Shown in pieces: positions 47,967 through 58,109 of a stretch of 64,000 nucleotides of DNA. The DNA comes from Vesta saturnalis (lineage: Eukaryota > Arthropoda > Insecta > Coleoptera > Lampyridae). The stretch lies in contig JARFJB010001987.1 of NCBI GenBank assembly GCA_036346205.1, positions 5,859,001-5,923,000 on the forward strand, written 5' to 3'. Each line of letters opens with the position of its first letter. Position 1 is the first letter of the stretch. A model generated the notes under the pieces. The model made no database searches, was not told where the DNA came from, and saw only the letters and a list, made by a program, of their open reading frames with translations. A program made the position numbers and the translations under genes.

Positions 47967-50865
47967 GAGGGATACGCAGAAAATATTCAGTTACCGTATT
48001 ATAATTTTTGTTTTGGATATTTTAGTTTACGAGGTGTATTCAAAAAGTTTTTAATAACCTGGGTAGTGCTAAATTTATTTGAGTTTGAGTTGAATTGTTT
48101 GGGACGAGTGTTTGTTTTAGAACCTTCGTATAGGAGTTTACCGAGTAAGCATGATCCTGCTTTCCACAATCAAGTAGGGTTAATTAACATCCAGCTTAAG
48201 ACAATTATTTTAGCAAAGTTTCGATTGTGGTGGCGCCTAGAGACATATTTTCCCGGACTGAGCTGTTTGAATGTAGGTGTAAGGTGTTTGAGCATATTAA
48301 TCATTCATTTTACTTATTATTTCGACCACGCCCATCTCCCTGTTAGCTGGCTTGGCAACCCGCTTACATTAGTAAAGCATGCACGACGCCTAGTGCGGTT
48401 TGGACGTGTAACACATAGTGCCGATCTTTTACGATTATTGTATAATGGTCTTCAGGTGTTCAACGGAAACATTAGGCAAAAGGTCAGATCTAACTTATTA
48501 GTTATTGTACATATCAATTGTGAACACATTTTCGTAAAGAGACAGTTTGGTTATATTATGTGCAATGCACTACAATTTAAATTACTATAGTGATTTATTG
48601 AGATGGTGCGAACAAATTCTATTGATCGTGAAGAAATAGGATCATTGATTAGTAAATAGTGAACGTGTATGGTGAAATGAGGAAGTTAGGAATAAATGTA
48701 CCGGACAGATTCGGACTGAAGGTGAAGTGATGTTTTGATTCTATTTATCACAACTGTTACTGTTTAAATACTATAATTTATATTAGTGTATAGAAAATAC
48801 TTTTTGCTTTACACGTTTCAATATCAATTGATAGAAGGCAGGTATTTCTAATATTGGTGTAATTGTGCGTGACCTGAATTAAATATTAAGAGTGGGGTGG
48901 TTAAAAGTTGCGAAAGGTGAATCTCCTACTGCAAGTTGGACACCTAACTTGTGGGATACAGCTAAGAGAGAAGTTTCTTTCGGGACTTAGGCGAAATAAT
49001 GCTGTAAATAACAAGTAAGACATTATTACTTCAATAAAGACTGACCTAATCGGTAACCTTGCGCCAATCTAAAACAAAACACCAGTGTAGTGCGTACAGG
49101 ATAGGAACAACAATTAAATTTAGGATGTGCGTTCACAAGTATTTCACGGAGTTTATTCAAGAGGAAGAAATAGCGCATGCAATTATAGACGGATCGCCAA
49201 AAAGATGCGGTGGTTAAGATAAAGCAGATGTTATGTGAGACTGCGATCGTTAGGACTCAATTGTAAGGTATGGAATAATGTGCAGGTTATCTCCGAATTG
49301 CGTGTACATATTGATACCAGACAACCTTAAGCGAACAATAGGCAAATTTAGCCTGTGATGCCTAAATCCAAAGTTGCTTTGTTAACTTGCTAAGGAGGCT
49401 CAAAAATGCAGGGCATTTTTTTAATTTTTGATTCACACAATATCGAACTAATAATGCGAAAAATGGGGAGAAGCTCCACCGTGCATGAACCACATCTCTC
49501 CACGAATTAGCAGAGGAAAGTTTGGGTATTACATTGCGCAAAAACTAAGCAACTCTCCTTATTTAAATTGTCACCGTGTGCAGAAAATGTATTCGTATTC
49601 AGTTTTATGGTTATTGCGGTTACTTTTCTGTTTCATAAAGATGTTGAACTGCGAATATGTGTATCGTATATTTTAGGTATAGTTTAGTGCGGTTTGAAGA
49701 AATTTTGGCTTGGTAACTGATTATGCTTCGTGGAGTTTAAAATGGCGAAGTTTGGAAAAATCGAGAGGATAGAATTGATTAAGTGTCGAGAGACTAGTTG
49801 AGTAGGTGATGCGTAACCTAACACCCACTGATGGAGCAGTGGTGTTAAGTTGTAATTTTGGTTTACAATAAATGTAAACGCTGGATTTAATATTATAATT
49901 TCTTTTTACTAAATATTCTAAATTACGCGTTACCAGTTTATTGCATTTATAAACGTTATGTATTTATTTGTTGTAGACATATTTACGAAATTTGTTACTC
50001 ATTTATAGTTAGTATATCTTGAGATCATTAATATTGTTTAATGTTGAATGCTAGGGACATCATGTTAGGTTGTTTTGTGATTATTTCTTTTTAAGGTAAA
50101 AATCAATATTTATGTTCAAGTAAAGGGGAATGCCAACCTTGAGCTCTCGAAAGCGCCTTTGTAGTAACAAAAGAAAGTAATGGCAATTTTGGGAAATTGG
50201 TTTAACTTTCAAACCGTATGCGGCGATTAGAGCTTTTGATCTTTACGTTCAAATTAACTGTGTATTGAGTTTATTTTAAGTGATAAATTTCCTTTGTAGA
50301 AAAACAGTATACCGATGCCAAAATGTTATTTCTAACATAATTTAATTTGAATATATGTCAATTAATATAGGAGCGAGGGTAGATTTATTTGAATTAGACA
50401 GTAAGCTATAGCTGATTGCAATAATAGGGAGACTCCTTTAATTTCGCAACTATATTCAAAGGGGAATTTAGTCAAAATTTAAAAGTTAAGGTGACGAATA
50501 GTAAGAGCTATATTGTGGTGGTTTGGAGCATTACGTTTCAGAATCGACCCGGTTCCCTGGGTTGGTGGCGAGTAAAAAGGTAAATTCAAGTATCTTTCCT
50601 TGTTTTATGCTAGTGTACCCCCTTTTGTTTGCGTACATTTTACCCGTATTAAGACAGAGTAAGGTCCAAAGCATTATTCGATCAGGCTTGCCGTTTGTTC
50701 CTTAACTATAAAACTTTAACAGAATCCATGACCTCACGACGAGCTAGTTGGTTCTTTGAGTTATTTCCCAGTGCGGTGCTTTAATGCCGTTTCAACTTGT
50801 TACACAATGATTTGGAATAACGATAAGTCACACAATAAAGTAATAAATAAGTCTATCCCACATGT
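45311..50865. other. 5.5 kb AT-rich non-coding region with one (AT)n run
   Basis: No recognisable coding domain. One 174-codon open frame (48066-48590) stands out by length only. ACGAGG-type stretches at 47965 and 48029 resemble mariner ends but have no partners. The rest looks like old intergenic DNA. Confidence 0.45.
47910..47965. repeat. (AT)n microsatellite
   Basis: About 28 uninterrupted dinucleotides. Confidence 0.95.
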
Positions 50866-50869
50866 TGAC

Positions 50870-51275
50870 CTTAAATTCATGTTGGTAGTGTAGCATGAGG
50901 ATTTCGGTTAACGTTAACATGTTCGTTAAGTAAATTTGTGATGCCAGACCACGTAAACGTTGCTTCGTTAGAGAAAAAAATTTTCCTCTGAAGGTTTACA
51001 TTTTGAATTGTTTGAAGCCTGACGAATTGGCAAAAGTTCGGTCGTCCACGGAAATCAATAGGTAAAATCCCCTTAACAGTTTGCATACAAAATGGATGTA
51101 AAAGTTGCTCTGAGAAGTTTATTAACAGTATTTTTAAAGCCGTTATCAATTCCAAAACATCCAGTGCTTAATTATGGGTCTTCATCAGCTCTGTAGAATA
51201 TGTGTTCTATTTTTGCCCTTCTTACTTTTTGTTCACATCCTCTTTCTAATTTTCTTTGCGCAAAACTACTATTTT
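50870..51275 (-). pseudogene. Tc1/mariner-superfamily transposase, N-terminal half (relic)
   Basis: On the minus strand: VRRAKIEHIFYRADEDP and LST (51235-51175), then LLHPFCMQTVKGILPIDFRG-x-NFCQFV (51110-51030) and FFSNEATFTWSGI with the first catalytic Asp replaced by Asn (50975-50940), ending NRNPHATLPT (50905-50880). This is the HTH-to-first-catalytic-residue part of a widespread insect Tc1/mariner-like transposase. The second half is not present on this strand. A frameshift lies near 51150. Confidence 0.7.
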
Positions 51276-51925
51276 CGCAAAGGCGACGTTTAATATTTGC
51301 GAAAGTTTGGAGATATTTCAAAATCAACTTTTTTTGTAACTTGGGTTTATATGATAGTTTTTTGTTAAAATGATTAGATCTATCATTTTCTGAAGTTACG
51401 TGTATTCTTGAACACCCGTATAATAATATATATATATATATATATATAATACTGTTTAAACCAGTTCAAATAGAACAAATTTTATAAGTAACTGAACTTA
51501 ACGCAGTTTACCACTATCATTGTATGAAATAAAATTAGAAAATGACATCTAATATTGGGAGTTTGTGTGAGAATTGTCGCATTTAGAATTTGTATATTTG
51601 CCTGTAACTGAATATCAATGTTTTTTTCATAACAATTGGCTTGTTCCAAAATTACCAAATGTAGAAGTGAAGATCCGAAAACCGTGCTTTCCTGAATTTC
51701 TTCAAAACGGCGGTACAAATTAGTACCATAACTCGAGGTCAGTCTACTACCTGTAGAAAACTGCAGCCAGTTAACAATTTTATTATTTACAAATATTACG
51801 TTTTAACTAGTTACAAAATCATTTTCCATTTAGAATATTTTTTGCAGACATTATGGAAGAAAAAGAAAATGTGTTATCTCATCGTTAAATCTTATTTGTG
51901 CTAGAACAATCGAGATCCACACTCA
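51276..51925. other. Non-coding spacer with a short (AT)n
   Basis: AT-rich; (AT)n at about 51427-51448. The 78-codon minus frame at 51482-51718 shows no domain. Confidence 0.4.
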
Positions 51926-52514
51926 GGTCATCACAAAAGTGCAAGCTTTGGGACCTGGATACTTTCAGCAAAGACTATTGTTCTGTCGCTGGCTTCTTCG
52001 CCGCTGTAATCTGCAGAGAAATTTTCAAAAATTTATTTTATTTGCGCACGAAGCTTATTTTGCAAAAGACTGAGTATTTTACTCGAGAAACTTACACGTG
52101 TGAGTTGACGAAGATCCCCGTGCAACATTTTTCGGTGACTGTACGGGTGGGTATTATAGGAAATTATGTAATCGAACCTTATCTTCTACTACACCGTTTT
52201 AATGTGGAAAATTACCATCTTCTTTTAGATAGTGTGTTACCAGAGCTTTTAGAGGATTTGCCAATGAACATCAAGCAACTTCTGGTTTCAATATGATGGT
52301 GCGCCAGCACACAGTACACGGGAAATTACTGCAATGCTGAATAGACAATACCCAAGTAGGTGGATTGGGAGGAACTGTCCTGTTTTGTGGCCAGCCCGGG
52401 GTTCAGCCTTAACTACATTAGATTTTTTTCTTGTGTTATATCAAGACTTGTATACGAGACGCCAGTAAATACAGAGGAAGAGTTAGTAGCAAAATCTTGG
52501 CTGCAGCAGAGGAT
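51926..52514 (+). pseudogene. Tc1/mariner-superfamily transposase, split by the Polinton (5' part)
   Basis: The + strand gives QVQALGPGYFQQRLLFCRWL (51938-51997), then FILFAHEAYFAKD and NLHV-x-VDEDPRATFFGD (52035-52140). Next come FSVTVRVGIIGNYVIEPYLL (52132-52190), LELLEDLPMNIK, FWFQYDGAPAHSTREITAML with the second catalytic Asp (52279-52340), and TTLDFFL with the third acidic residue (52410-52430). It ends LVYETPVNTEEELVAK (52452-52495). Several frameshifts are present. The coding sequence stops at the Polinton's left end and resumes at 63707, so this is the older host of the insertion. Confidence 0.85.
52509..52514. repeat. Polinton target site duplication, left (GAGGAT)
   Basis: Identical to 63707-63712; 6 bp is the Polinton duplication length. 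Confidence 0.95.
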
Positions 52515-52747
52515 AGTAGTACCCCGGCACCTCGCCTTTCACTTTTGTGACGTCATTTGACCTTGGGATTCCCCACGGTAGCCCACGTGGGGCACCGTAT
52601 TCTCCACCCCTATGGTTTCTTTTCGGAGGCCTTTTTCACTCCCTTTTCATCCCTAATTATTTTTGTTTTTACACACCCACGTGTGAGACCGTATTTTCCA
52701 CCCCTACGTTATGACCGCCCACGTGTAGGACGCGTTTTTCTACCCCT
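52515..52747 (+). repeat. Left Polinton TIR, outer part
   Basis: It matches the inverse of 63474-63706 almost throughout: TGACGTCATTTGACCTTGGG, CCCACGTGGG, TTTCGGAGGCC, ACACACCCACGTGTG and TTTTTCTACCCCT occur in the same order. Repeated CACGTG palindromes and CTACCCCTA-type units lie inside. The similarity breaks exactly at 52747/52748 and resumes at 55982. Confidence 0.95.
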
Positions 52748-53070
52748 TGTAACGAACCGCAAGTCATTACTTCAAAATTTTTTTAATTAATTAATTATTT
52801 AACAATCAGCCCTCGTAAAAGAAATGATGTAAGCTTTCTTAGTATTCAAACACCTGCAAAACTTAATCTAATATTTCTTAGTATTCCGTATTACTCAGTA
52901 CCTAACTTAATATTTCTCATTATTTCGTTTGATTGCACAACAATAATTAATTTGTTTCCACTCCAACGTAGATTTCATAAAACATCGAAAGTTTTATACG
53001 TCAGAGTAATCTCCGCCAATTACAAATAGGATTCCCCCAAACAGAAGCCACCACCGCCTACTGAGGGTCC

Positions 53071-53082
53071 TCTATAAAAACC
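53071..53082 (+). promoter_or_regulatory. Candidate TATA box of the LTR-like insertion
   Basis: TCTATAAAAACC followed by a short G+C-rich stretch (CGCGCCGCGC). The position, about 0.3 kb from the left end, suits an LTR promoter. It is the best core-promoter match in the insertion. Confidence 0.5.
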
Positions 53083-53420
53083 GCGCCGCGCACCTTAAAA
53101 AGTTAATAAGAATAAGAATAACAATGTATCTATCTATAGATCTCTATCTATCGGTATTTAAAAACGCACCCCGTAAACGCATCCCGCCGCCGAGAATTAT
53201 TTAGTTGGTTTCACCAGCTCCTGTATTAGTTAGTCCGTTTGACTAACTCCGATTCCAGAAAACCTGCACGTGACGGTTGTTTGAAAGTAAATCGCCGCAG
53301 ACCTAGTGATAGCCACCGCGAGTTTAGCTCCCCGTATTTGCGAACGCGCACCGCGAATCTTTTGTAAATAGCTATCCTCGATCTTTGTGATTAACGACAC
53401 GTAAGTTTGTAGACTAATTC

Positions 53421-54830
53421 AGTACTCACAAACGCAAGCACACACCAAACCCCAGACCGCTACGGGCAAAAGCCACGAGGTAGTCGGGAGTGCTCACGAA
53501 CACCAGCACACACTAAAACCCCAGAACGCCACGGGCAGAAGCCACGAGGTAGTCGGGAGATTACAAACGCAAACACGCACCAACCCCCAGACCGCTACGG
53601 CCAAAAGCCACGAGGTAGTCGGGAGTGCTCACAAACACCAGCACACACTAAAACCCCAGACCGCCACGGGCAGAAGCCACGAGGTAGTCGGGAGATTACA
53701 AACGCAAACACGCACCAACCCCAGACCGCTACGGCCAAAAGCCACGAGGTAGTCAGTGCTCACAAACACCAGCACACATAAACCCCAGACCGCCACGGGC
53801 AGAAGCCACGAGGTAGTCGGAGATTACAAACGCAAACACGCACCAACCCCCAGACCGCTACGGGCAAAAGCCACGAGGTAGTCGGGAGTGCTCACGAACA
53901 CCAGCACACACTAAAACCCCAGAACGCCACGGGCAGAAGCCACGAGGTAGTCGGGAGATTACAAACGCAAACACGCACCAACCCCCAGACCGCTACGGCC
54001 AAAAGCCACGAGGTAGTCGGGAGTGCTCACAAACACCAGCACACACTAAAACCCCAGACCGCCACGGGCAGAAGCCACGAGGTAGTCGGGAGATTACAAA
54101 CGCAAACACGCACCAACCCCCAGACCGCTACGGGCAAAAGCCACGAGGTAGTCGGGAGTGCTCACAAACACCAGCACACACTAAAACCCCAGACCGCCAC
54201 GGGCAGAAGCCACGAGGTAGTCGGGAGATTACAAACGCAAACACGCACCAACCCCCAGACCGCTACGGCCAAAAGCCACGAGGTAGTCAGTGCTCACAAA
54301 CACCAGCACACACTAAAACCCCAGACCGCCACGGGCAGAAGCCACGAGGTAGTCGAGATTACAAACGCAAACACGCACCAAAGACCGCTACGGGCAAAAG
54401 CCACGAGGTAGTCGAGTGCTCACGAACACCAGCACACACTAAAACCCCAGAACGCCACGGGCAGAAGCCACGAGGTAGTCGGGAGATTACAAACGCAAAC
54501 ACGCACCAACCCCCAGACCGCTACGGCCAAAAGCCACGAGGTAGTCGGGAGTGCTCACAAACACCAGCACACACTAAAACCCCAGACCGCCACGGGCAGA
54601 AGCCACGAGGTAGTCGGGAGATTACAAACGCAAACACGCACCAACCCCCAGACCGCTACGGGCAAAGCCACGAGGTAGTCGGGAGTGCTCACAAACACCA
54701 GCACACACACTAAAACCCCCAGACCGCTACGGGCAAAAGCCACGAGGTAGTCGGGAGTATACAAACGCAAACACGCACCAACCCCCAGACCGCTACGGGC
54801 AAAAGCCACGAGGTAGTCGGGAGTATACAC
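53421..54830. repeat. Satellite array: 21 monomers, alternating 66- and 69-bp types
   Basis: Every monomer contains AGCCACGAGGTAGTC; I count 21 copies. Two types alternate. Type A (about 66 bp) has GATTACAAACGCAAACACGC and GACCGCTACGG; type B (about 69 bp) has GTGCTCACAAACACCAGC and GACCGCCACGG. Together they form a dimer of about 135 bp. Variant monomers recur in a fixed order, indicating higher-order repeats. The last two complete monomers are both type A, and the array ends at 54828. It lies wholly inside the insertion in the Polinton TIR. Confidence 0.95.
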
Positions 54831-55978
54831 CCACCACGCTAACATATACCTGACGACGAGAGCTAAGTAGGACTGTATAGACCTGCAGCTTTCATCATTT
54901 ACGCTCACTTACATTCTAAACACCTGAATTCACCAGCTCGCTGGCAAAAGACCGAAGTGCCTGATATCACAAACGAATTAAACGTAGAGTATCCGTCAAA
55001 GACCTGTCGTAGCCGAAAAAAACGTACACCGATACCCACGCGCTTAGTAATTTGATTTCAAGAAAGCAATCAATTAATTGTTTTCCACCAGCTTATTCCG
55101 CAAGTATAAACCGCCTTTAATAAATACGCGTTTTGTGCGTATACCAGTAAGTAACGGTCAGTTATATCTACGTGAGATTTCCTTCGTTTGCATAAAGGAA
55201 ATCATCACCATAAAATTACATCCCCGAAGATAACGTGCAGATATTAATTATACAACCAAACTTGTATAATCCGCCTAGTCTAAATTTAATGCAAAAGTAA
55301 ACCTCTGAAGAAGTCATATTTTCAAGCATAATACATCGCGAAAGTAAATTGCTTCACGAAGCATACGCGCTTGTCCGTCCTCCAGAAATTACTAAAGGTA
55401 AAGAGCCGCACGCAGTTAGACCGGTACAACCGTCATGCGTACTATCCTGAACTCGGGATATCGATTTTCACTAGTGACCTAGATTCGCGCAACCCTCGTT
55501 TTGAATAACCAGTAATTTGTTTATAAATTCTTTTCTTTTATAGACAGGGCCGTATTCAGCATAAATAATTAATTAAACATCACGTTATTAATCATTTAAA
55601 TATTACGGTCATTACTGAGTGTAACTAGGGTGCATTAAAATCTATTTTCCAGAAGCGACTTCGACAAGAATAAGCTGTCGCATTGAGCGAGTGGAAGGAA
55701 GGATGCCCCCGACGCCGCCGTCTCCATCAGGACATCCAGTTGTTTGTCATTGTTACGTTTAGGTTAGTTGATTTAGAATAAGTGTGAACATATATTAGAT
55801 TTGTAAATATAGGAAAATATATTTTTTTTAAACCATTTTATTTTAATTATTTTATGTGGACAGTGTAAAGCTAAGATTAAAGATACCGACGAACCCACAC
55901 CCCTCTTTAGTTTAGAATATAAAGACCGATTGCAGTTTAGCCGCGGCAAATATAAAAATTGTAAGAAAGGACATTACA
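54831..55978. other. Right part of the LTR-like insertion, no gene
   Basis: Non-coding. CTTTTATAGACAGGGCCG (55535-55552) resembles a 3' splice acceptor and GATGCCCCCGACGCCGCCG (55701-55719) is a G+C-rich patch. Neither proves function. Confidence 0.4.
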
Positions 55979-55981
55979 TAA

Positions 55982-56310
55982 AATGGTTTCTTTTCGGAGG
56001 CCTTTTTTCAACTCTTGACAGAATTTTTAACCCTAATTAGAGCCTTTTTGAAAGCCATGTCTTTTTTGTACTTACTCACGTGAGGGGCAGATGTACGCCT
56101 TGGATTTGGTCTTGGACTTGGGGTTGGTCTTGGGGCTTGGAGCTGGTCTTGGACTTGGGGTAGGTCTTGGACTTGGGCTAGATCTTGGAGCTGGGGCTGG
56201 ACCTGGTCTTGGACTTGGGCTAGGTTTTGGGGATGGGGCTGTACCTGGACTTGGTCTTGGGGTTGGTCTTGGATCTGGAGTTGGTCTTAGGGCTAGGGTA
56301 GGGTGACAAC
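55982..56310 (+). repeat. Left Polinton TIR, inner part, with TTGG-rich minisatellite
   Basis: It resumes the TIR with ATGGTTTCTTTTCGGAGGCC and matches the inverse of about 63255-63473, including CATGTCTTTTTGTACTT and CACGTGAGGGG. From 56097 it becomes an imperfect minisatellite of 12-18-bp units such as GGTCTTGGACTTGGGG. The left copy of this minisatellite is longer than the right one (to about 56300 versus a match ending near 63260). The Gly-Leu (or Pro-Ser on the other strand) open frames here are by-products. Confidence 0.9.
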
Positions 56311-56448
56311 TATTTCTGGAAATTATCTTGTATATCATTTTTGACCCGATGTTTGGAGGGTTAGCATTCTGATTGAAAAGGAAGTTATTTAGTCTATTTA
56401 AACGAAGTTGCCGGTAGAGTATCTATTAGTATCGTTTAGCGATTCAAG

Positions 56449-57108
56449 ATGGAAGATCAGTTGAAGCACCCCTTTTCGGCGATAGTTGCGGGTCCGTCGG
56501 GTTGTGGGGAATCGTATTTTATCGTGGATTTTCTCAAAAATATCAAAACTGCCTGCGATACAGCTTTTGAAAAAATTATCTGGTTTTACAGTGAGTGGCA
56601 GCCTTTATTCAAAGATCTCTCTGTGGAATTTCAAAAGGGTTTACCTGATATGGAATAGTTTGACGGAGAAAAACCTGTCTTAATAATAATTGACGACCTA
56701 ATGCGCGAAACGAACGGCTCGATGGTTGATATTTTTACAAAAGGTTGTCATCATCGAAATCTAAGTGTGTTTTTCTTAACGCAGAACATATTGCAAGGAC
56801 GTGGACAGCGGGATATTTCTCTTAACGCACATTACATAATTTTGTTTAAGAACCCACGTGACAGAGCTCAGATATAGCATTTAGCAAGACAGATTGCGCC
56901 GGACAACCCGAAATTTTTAGAAGCCGCGTACCAAGATGCCACTTCAAACCCGCACGGATATTTATTGTTCGATTTAAAACAGAATACACCGGATGTGCTA
57001 CGTTATAGAACAAACATATTCGGGCCTCAAGGTATCTGCCAGGTATATATAGCGAAAAAAGGGTTTAAGTCTCACAGTCATAAAGATTACATCATATATG
57101 ATGGCTGA
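56449..57108 (+). pseudogene. Polinton packaging ATPase (FtsK/A32-like), inactivated
   Basis: This P-loop ATPase would pump DNA into capsids. The start ATG is at 56449 and the reading frame runs to TGA at 57106-57108, overlapping the next gene by 11 bp. Walker A is at codons 15-22 (GPSGCGES, 56491-56514); the canonical Lys is Glu (codon 21, 56509-56511). Walker B follows as VLIIIDDLM (about 56675-56705), and the sensor-like FFLTQN is near 56770-56787. Two in-frame TAG codons interrupt it, 56656-56658 and 56875-56877, with no frameshift. About 219 codons fit the family. Loss of the P-loop lysine alone would abolish ATP hydrolysis. Confidence 0.92.
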
Positions 57109-57430
57109 CGTTTTAAGCGAGATCACTGATATCCTGCATGCATTAGCCAGATTAAGTAAAAGTCAACGTGACGCTTTATTGAAATGTTTGGATAGTAAGC
57201 AGGTAGAGTGTATTTGCGAGTGTGCACATAACATTTTAAAAGTTCGTGTACCTCTGTCAGCTGATCAGAAGCAGCGACTCTCTCAACATAAGCACACTTT
57301 AAGACGCTTGGCACAGAGAGGCGAGTCTATAAAAAAGAAGAAACAGTTTCTTGTGCAGAAAGTCGGTGCATTGCTACCGCTCCTGTTAGGACCATTACTC
57401 GGCGGAATCCTACGTAATCTGTTTCAATAA
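57098..57430 (+). CDS. Polinton small basic protein with hydrophobic Gly/Leu tail
   Basis: An intact 110-codon frame. The N-terminal two thirds is helical and basic with an ECICECAHNIL Cys cluster (codons 37-47) and RLSQHKHTLRRLAQRGE. A KKKK run is followed by a strongly hydrophobic end, GALLPLLLGPLLGGIL (codons 91-106), which looks membrane-active. Polintons/adintoviruses often encode such a protein near the ATPase, compared with the adenoviral core protein X or lytic minor capsid components; that comparison is tentative. It starts inside the end of the ATPase gene and the next ORF begins 2 bp after its stop, so expression is probably coupled. Confidence 0.75.
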   Translation: MMADVLSEITDILHALARLSKSQRDALLKCLDSKQVECICECAHNILKVRVPLSADQKQRLSQHKHTLRRLAQRGESIKKKKQFLVQKVGALLPLLLGPLLGGILRNLFQ

Positions 57431-57432
57431 CC

Positions 57433-58078
57433 ATGGATCACAATCTGAAGAAGATGATTAATCTACCGATGGACTTTATACAGCGCTTACAGGCACCAGA
57501 TGTTACACAAAACAACATTTTAACGCAGTTGAGTAACGATATGGGTAAAGTTTTAAAAACGAAAATGACCGACCATGACAAATGGCTGCAGTACAACCAA
57601 GTTCTTCAAAGGTCTACACTTTTCCAATCAGTTACGTCAGTCTACCAGCATAACAATCAGCGGTGACGCTGTTGCTGATGATATTAGAGATTTACCGCAA
57701 CGCAAGGTTCTAGCGGACGATAAAATAGTATCAACACTTCGGCCTTCATACAAGAGAAAAGGCGAGGCTTTGCTACGTATACTGAATACGAGCAGCAACG
57801 TTTTTTGGGATAAAAGGGGTACTGTCACAATAAAAGGCGAGATCATACCACATTCCAACATTACCGATCTGGTTCACGATACGTTAAGAAAACGAAAAAC
57901 TACAAAAGCGCGCAGTTGGCATCAGTTTGCGACGTACATTAAAGAGATAAATATACCACGAGAGTTTATCGGAAATACGCTAAGGCATGATGTTTCTGTA
58001 TCACCCAGCGTTCAACGGACCCTCACAACTATAGGTGAGAATTACGATGCTGATAGTGAGCAGGGTTCGCTGGTATAA
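57433..58078 (+). pseudogene. Polinton conserved protein of unknown function, frameshifted
   Basis: It starts ATG 57433, two bases after the previous stop. The first frame (to about 57610) reads ...KMTDHDKWLQYNQVLQR, a coiled-coil-like head. The rest continues in the next frame (about 57610-58078): LHFSNQLRQSTSITI, PSYKRKGEALLRIL, then the conserved core WDKRGTVTIKGEIIPHSNI and DLVHDTLRKRKT (57808-57900), and IPREFIGNTLRHDV. I remember this core from many animal Polintons but know no agreed function. A single frameshift near 57610 breaks it. Confidence 0.75.
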
Positions 58079-58109
58079 CACTTTTAACTAATTCTGTAAA
58101 AGATAAAAA

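Larger units (their letters stand above)
52748..55978. mobile_element. LTR-like insertion (solo-LTR candidate) carrying a satellite
   Basis: A 3.23-kb block sits between the two parts of the left TIR. It begins TGTAACGAACCGC and ends GGACATTACA, giving the TG...CA inverted ends of retroviral-type LTRs. It has no coding frame of note. A TATA box (CTATAAAAACC, 53072-53082) lies about 325 bp in, and the 21-monomer satellite occupies 53421-54830. No target duplication is evident at the junctions (ACCCCT before, TAAA after), so an LTR reading is an inference. A different non-autonomous element is possible. Confidence 0.6.

Noticed and set aside
47965..48060. Two ACGAGG-type sequences resembling mariner terminal repeats
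   Set aside because: No inverted partner and no transposase between them; too short to support.
48066..48590. 174-codon frame, the longest unassigned one in 45-51 kb
   Set aside because: No recognisable domain, unremarkable composition, starts soon after a mariner-like end. I cannot tell it from a chance frame.
49330..49355. CAAATTTAGCCTGT match to the 3' end of the LINE at 45.28 kb
   Set aside because: About 20 bp only and partly palindromic; not enough to call a LINE tail.
52557..52790. 77-codon frame with a close relative at 63440-63664
   Set aside because: Both copies lie in the Polinton terminal inverted repeats, so the similarity comes from the TIR. No family is recognised and codon use looks like repeat DNA.
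53421..54830. CRISPR-like array
   Set aside because: The repeated 15-mer is spaced regularly, but the 'spacers' are themselves two alternating repeats, so it is a satellite; the genome is eukaryotic.
54555..54908. 117-codon frame with internal repeats
   Set aside because: Runs through the satellite array; the repeated peptide is the satellite unit.
56072..56338. Pro/Ser-rich (minus) and Gly/Leu-rich (plus) frames
   Set aside because: Translation of the TTGG-type minisatellite in the Polinton TIR; frames are not kept in the right TIR.
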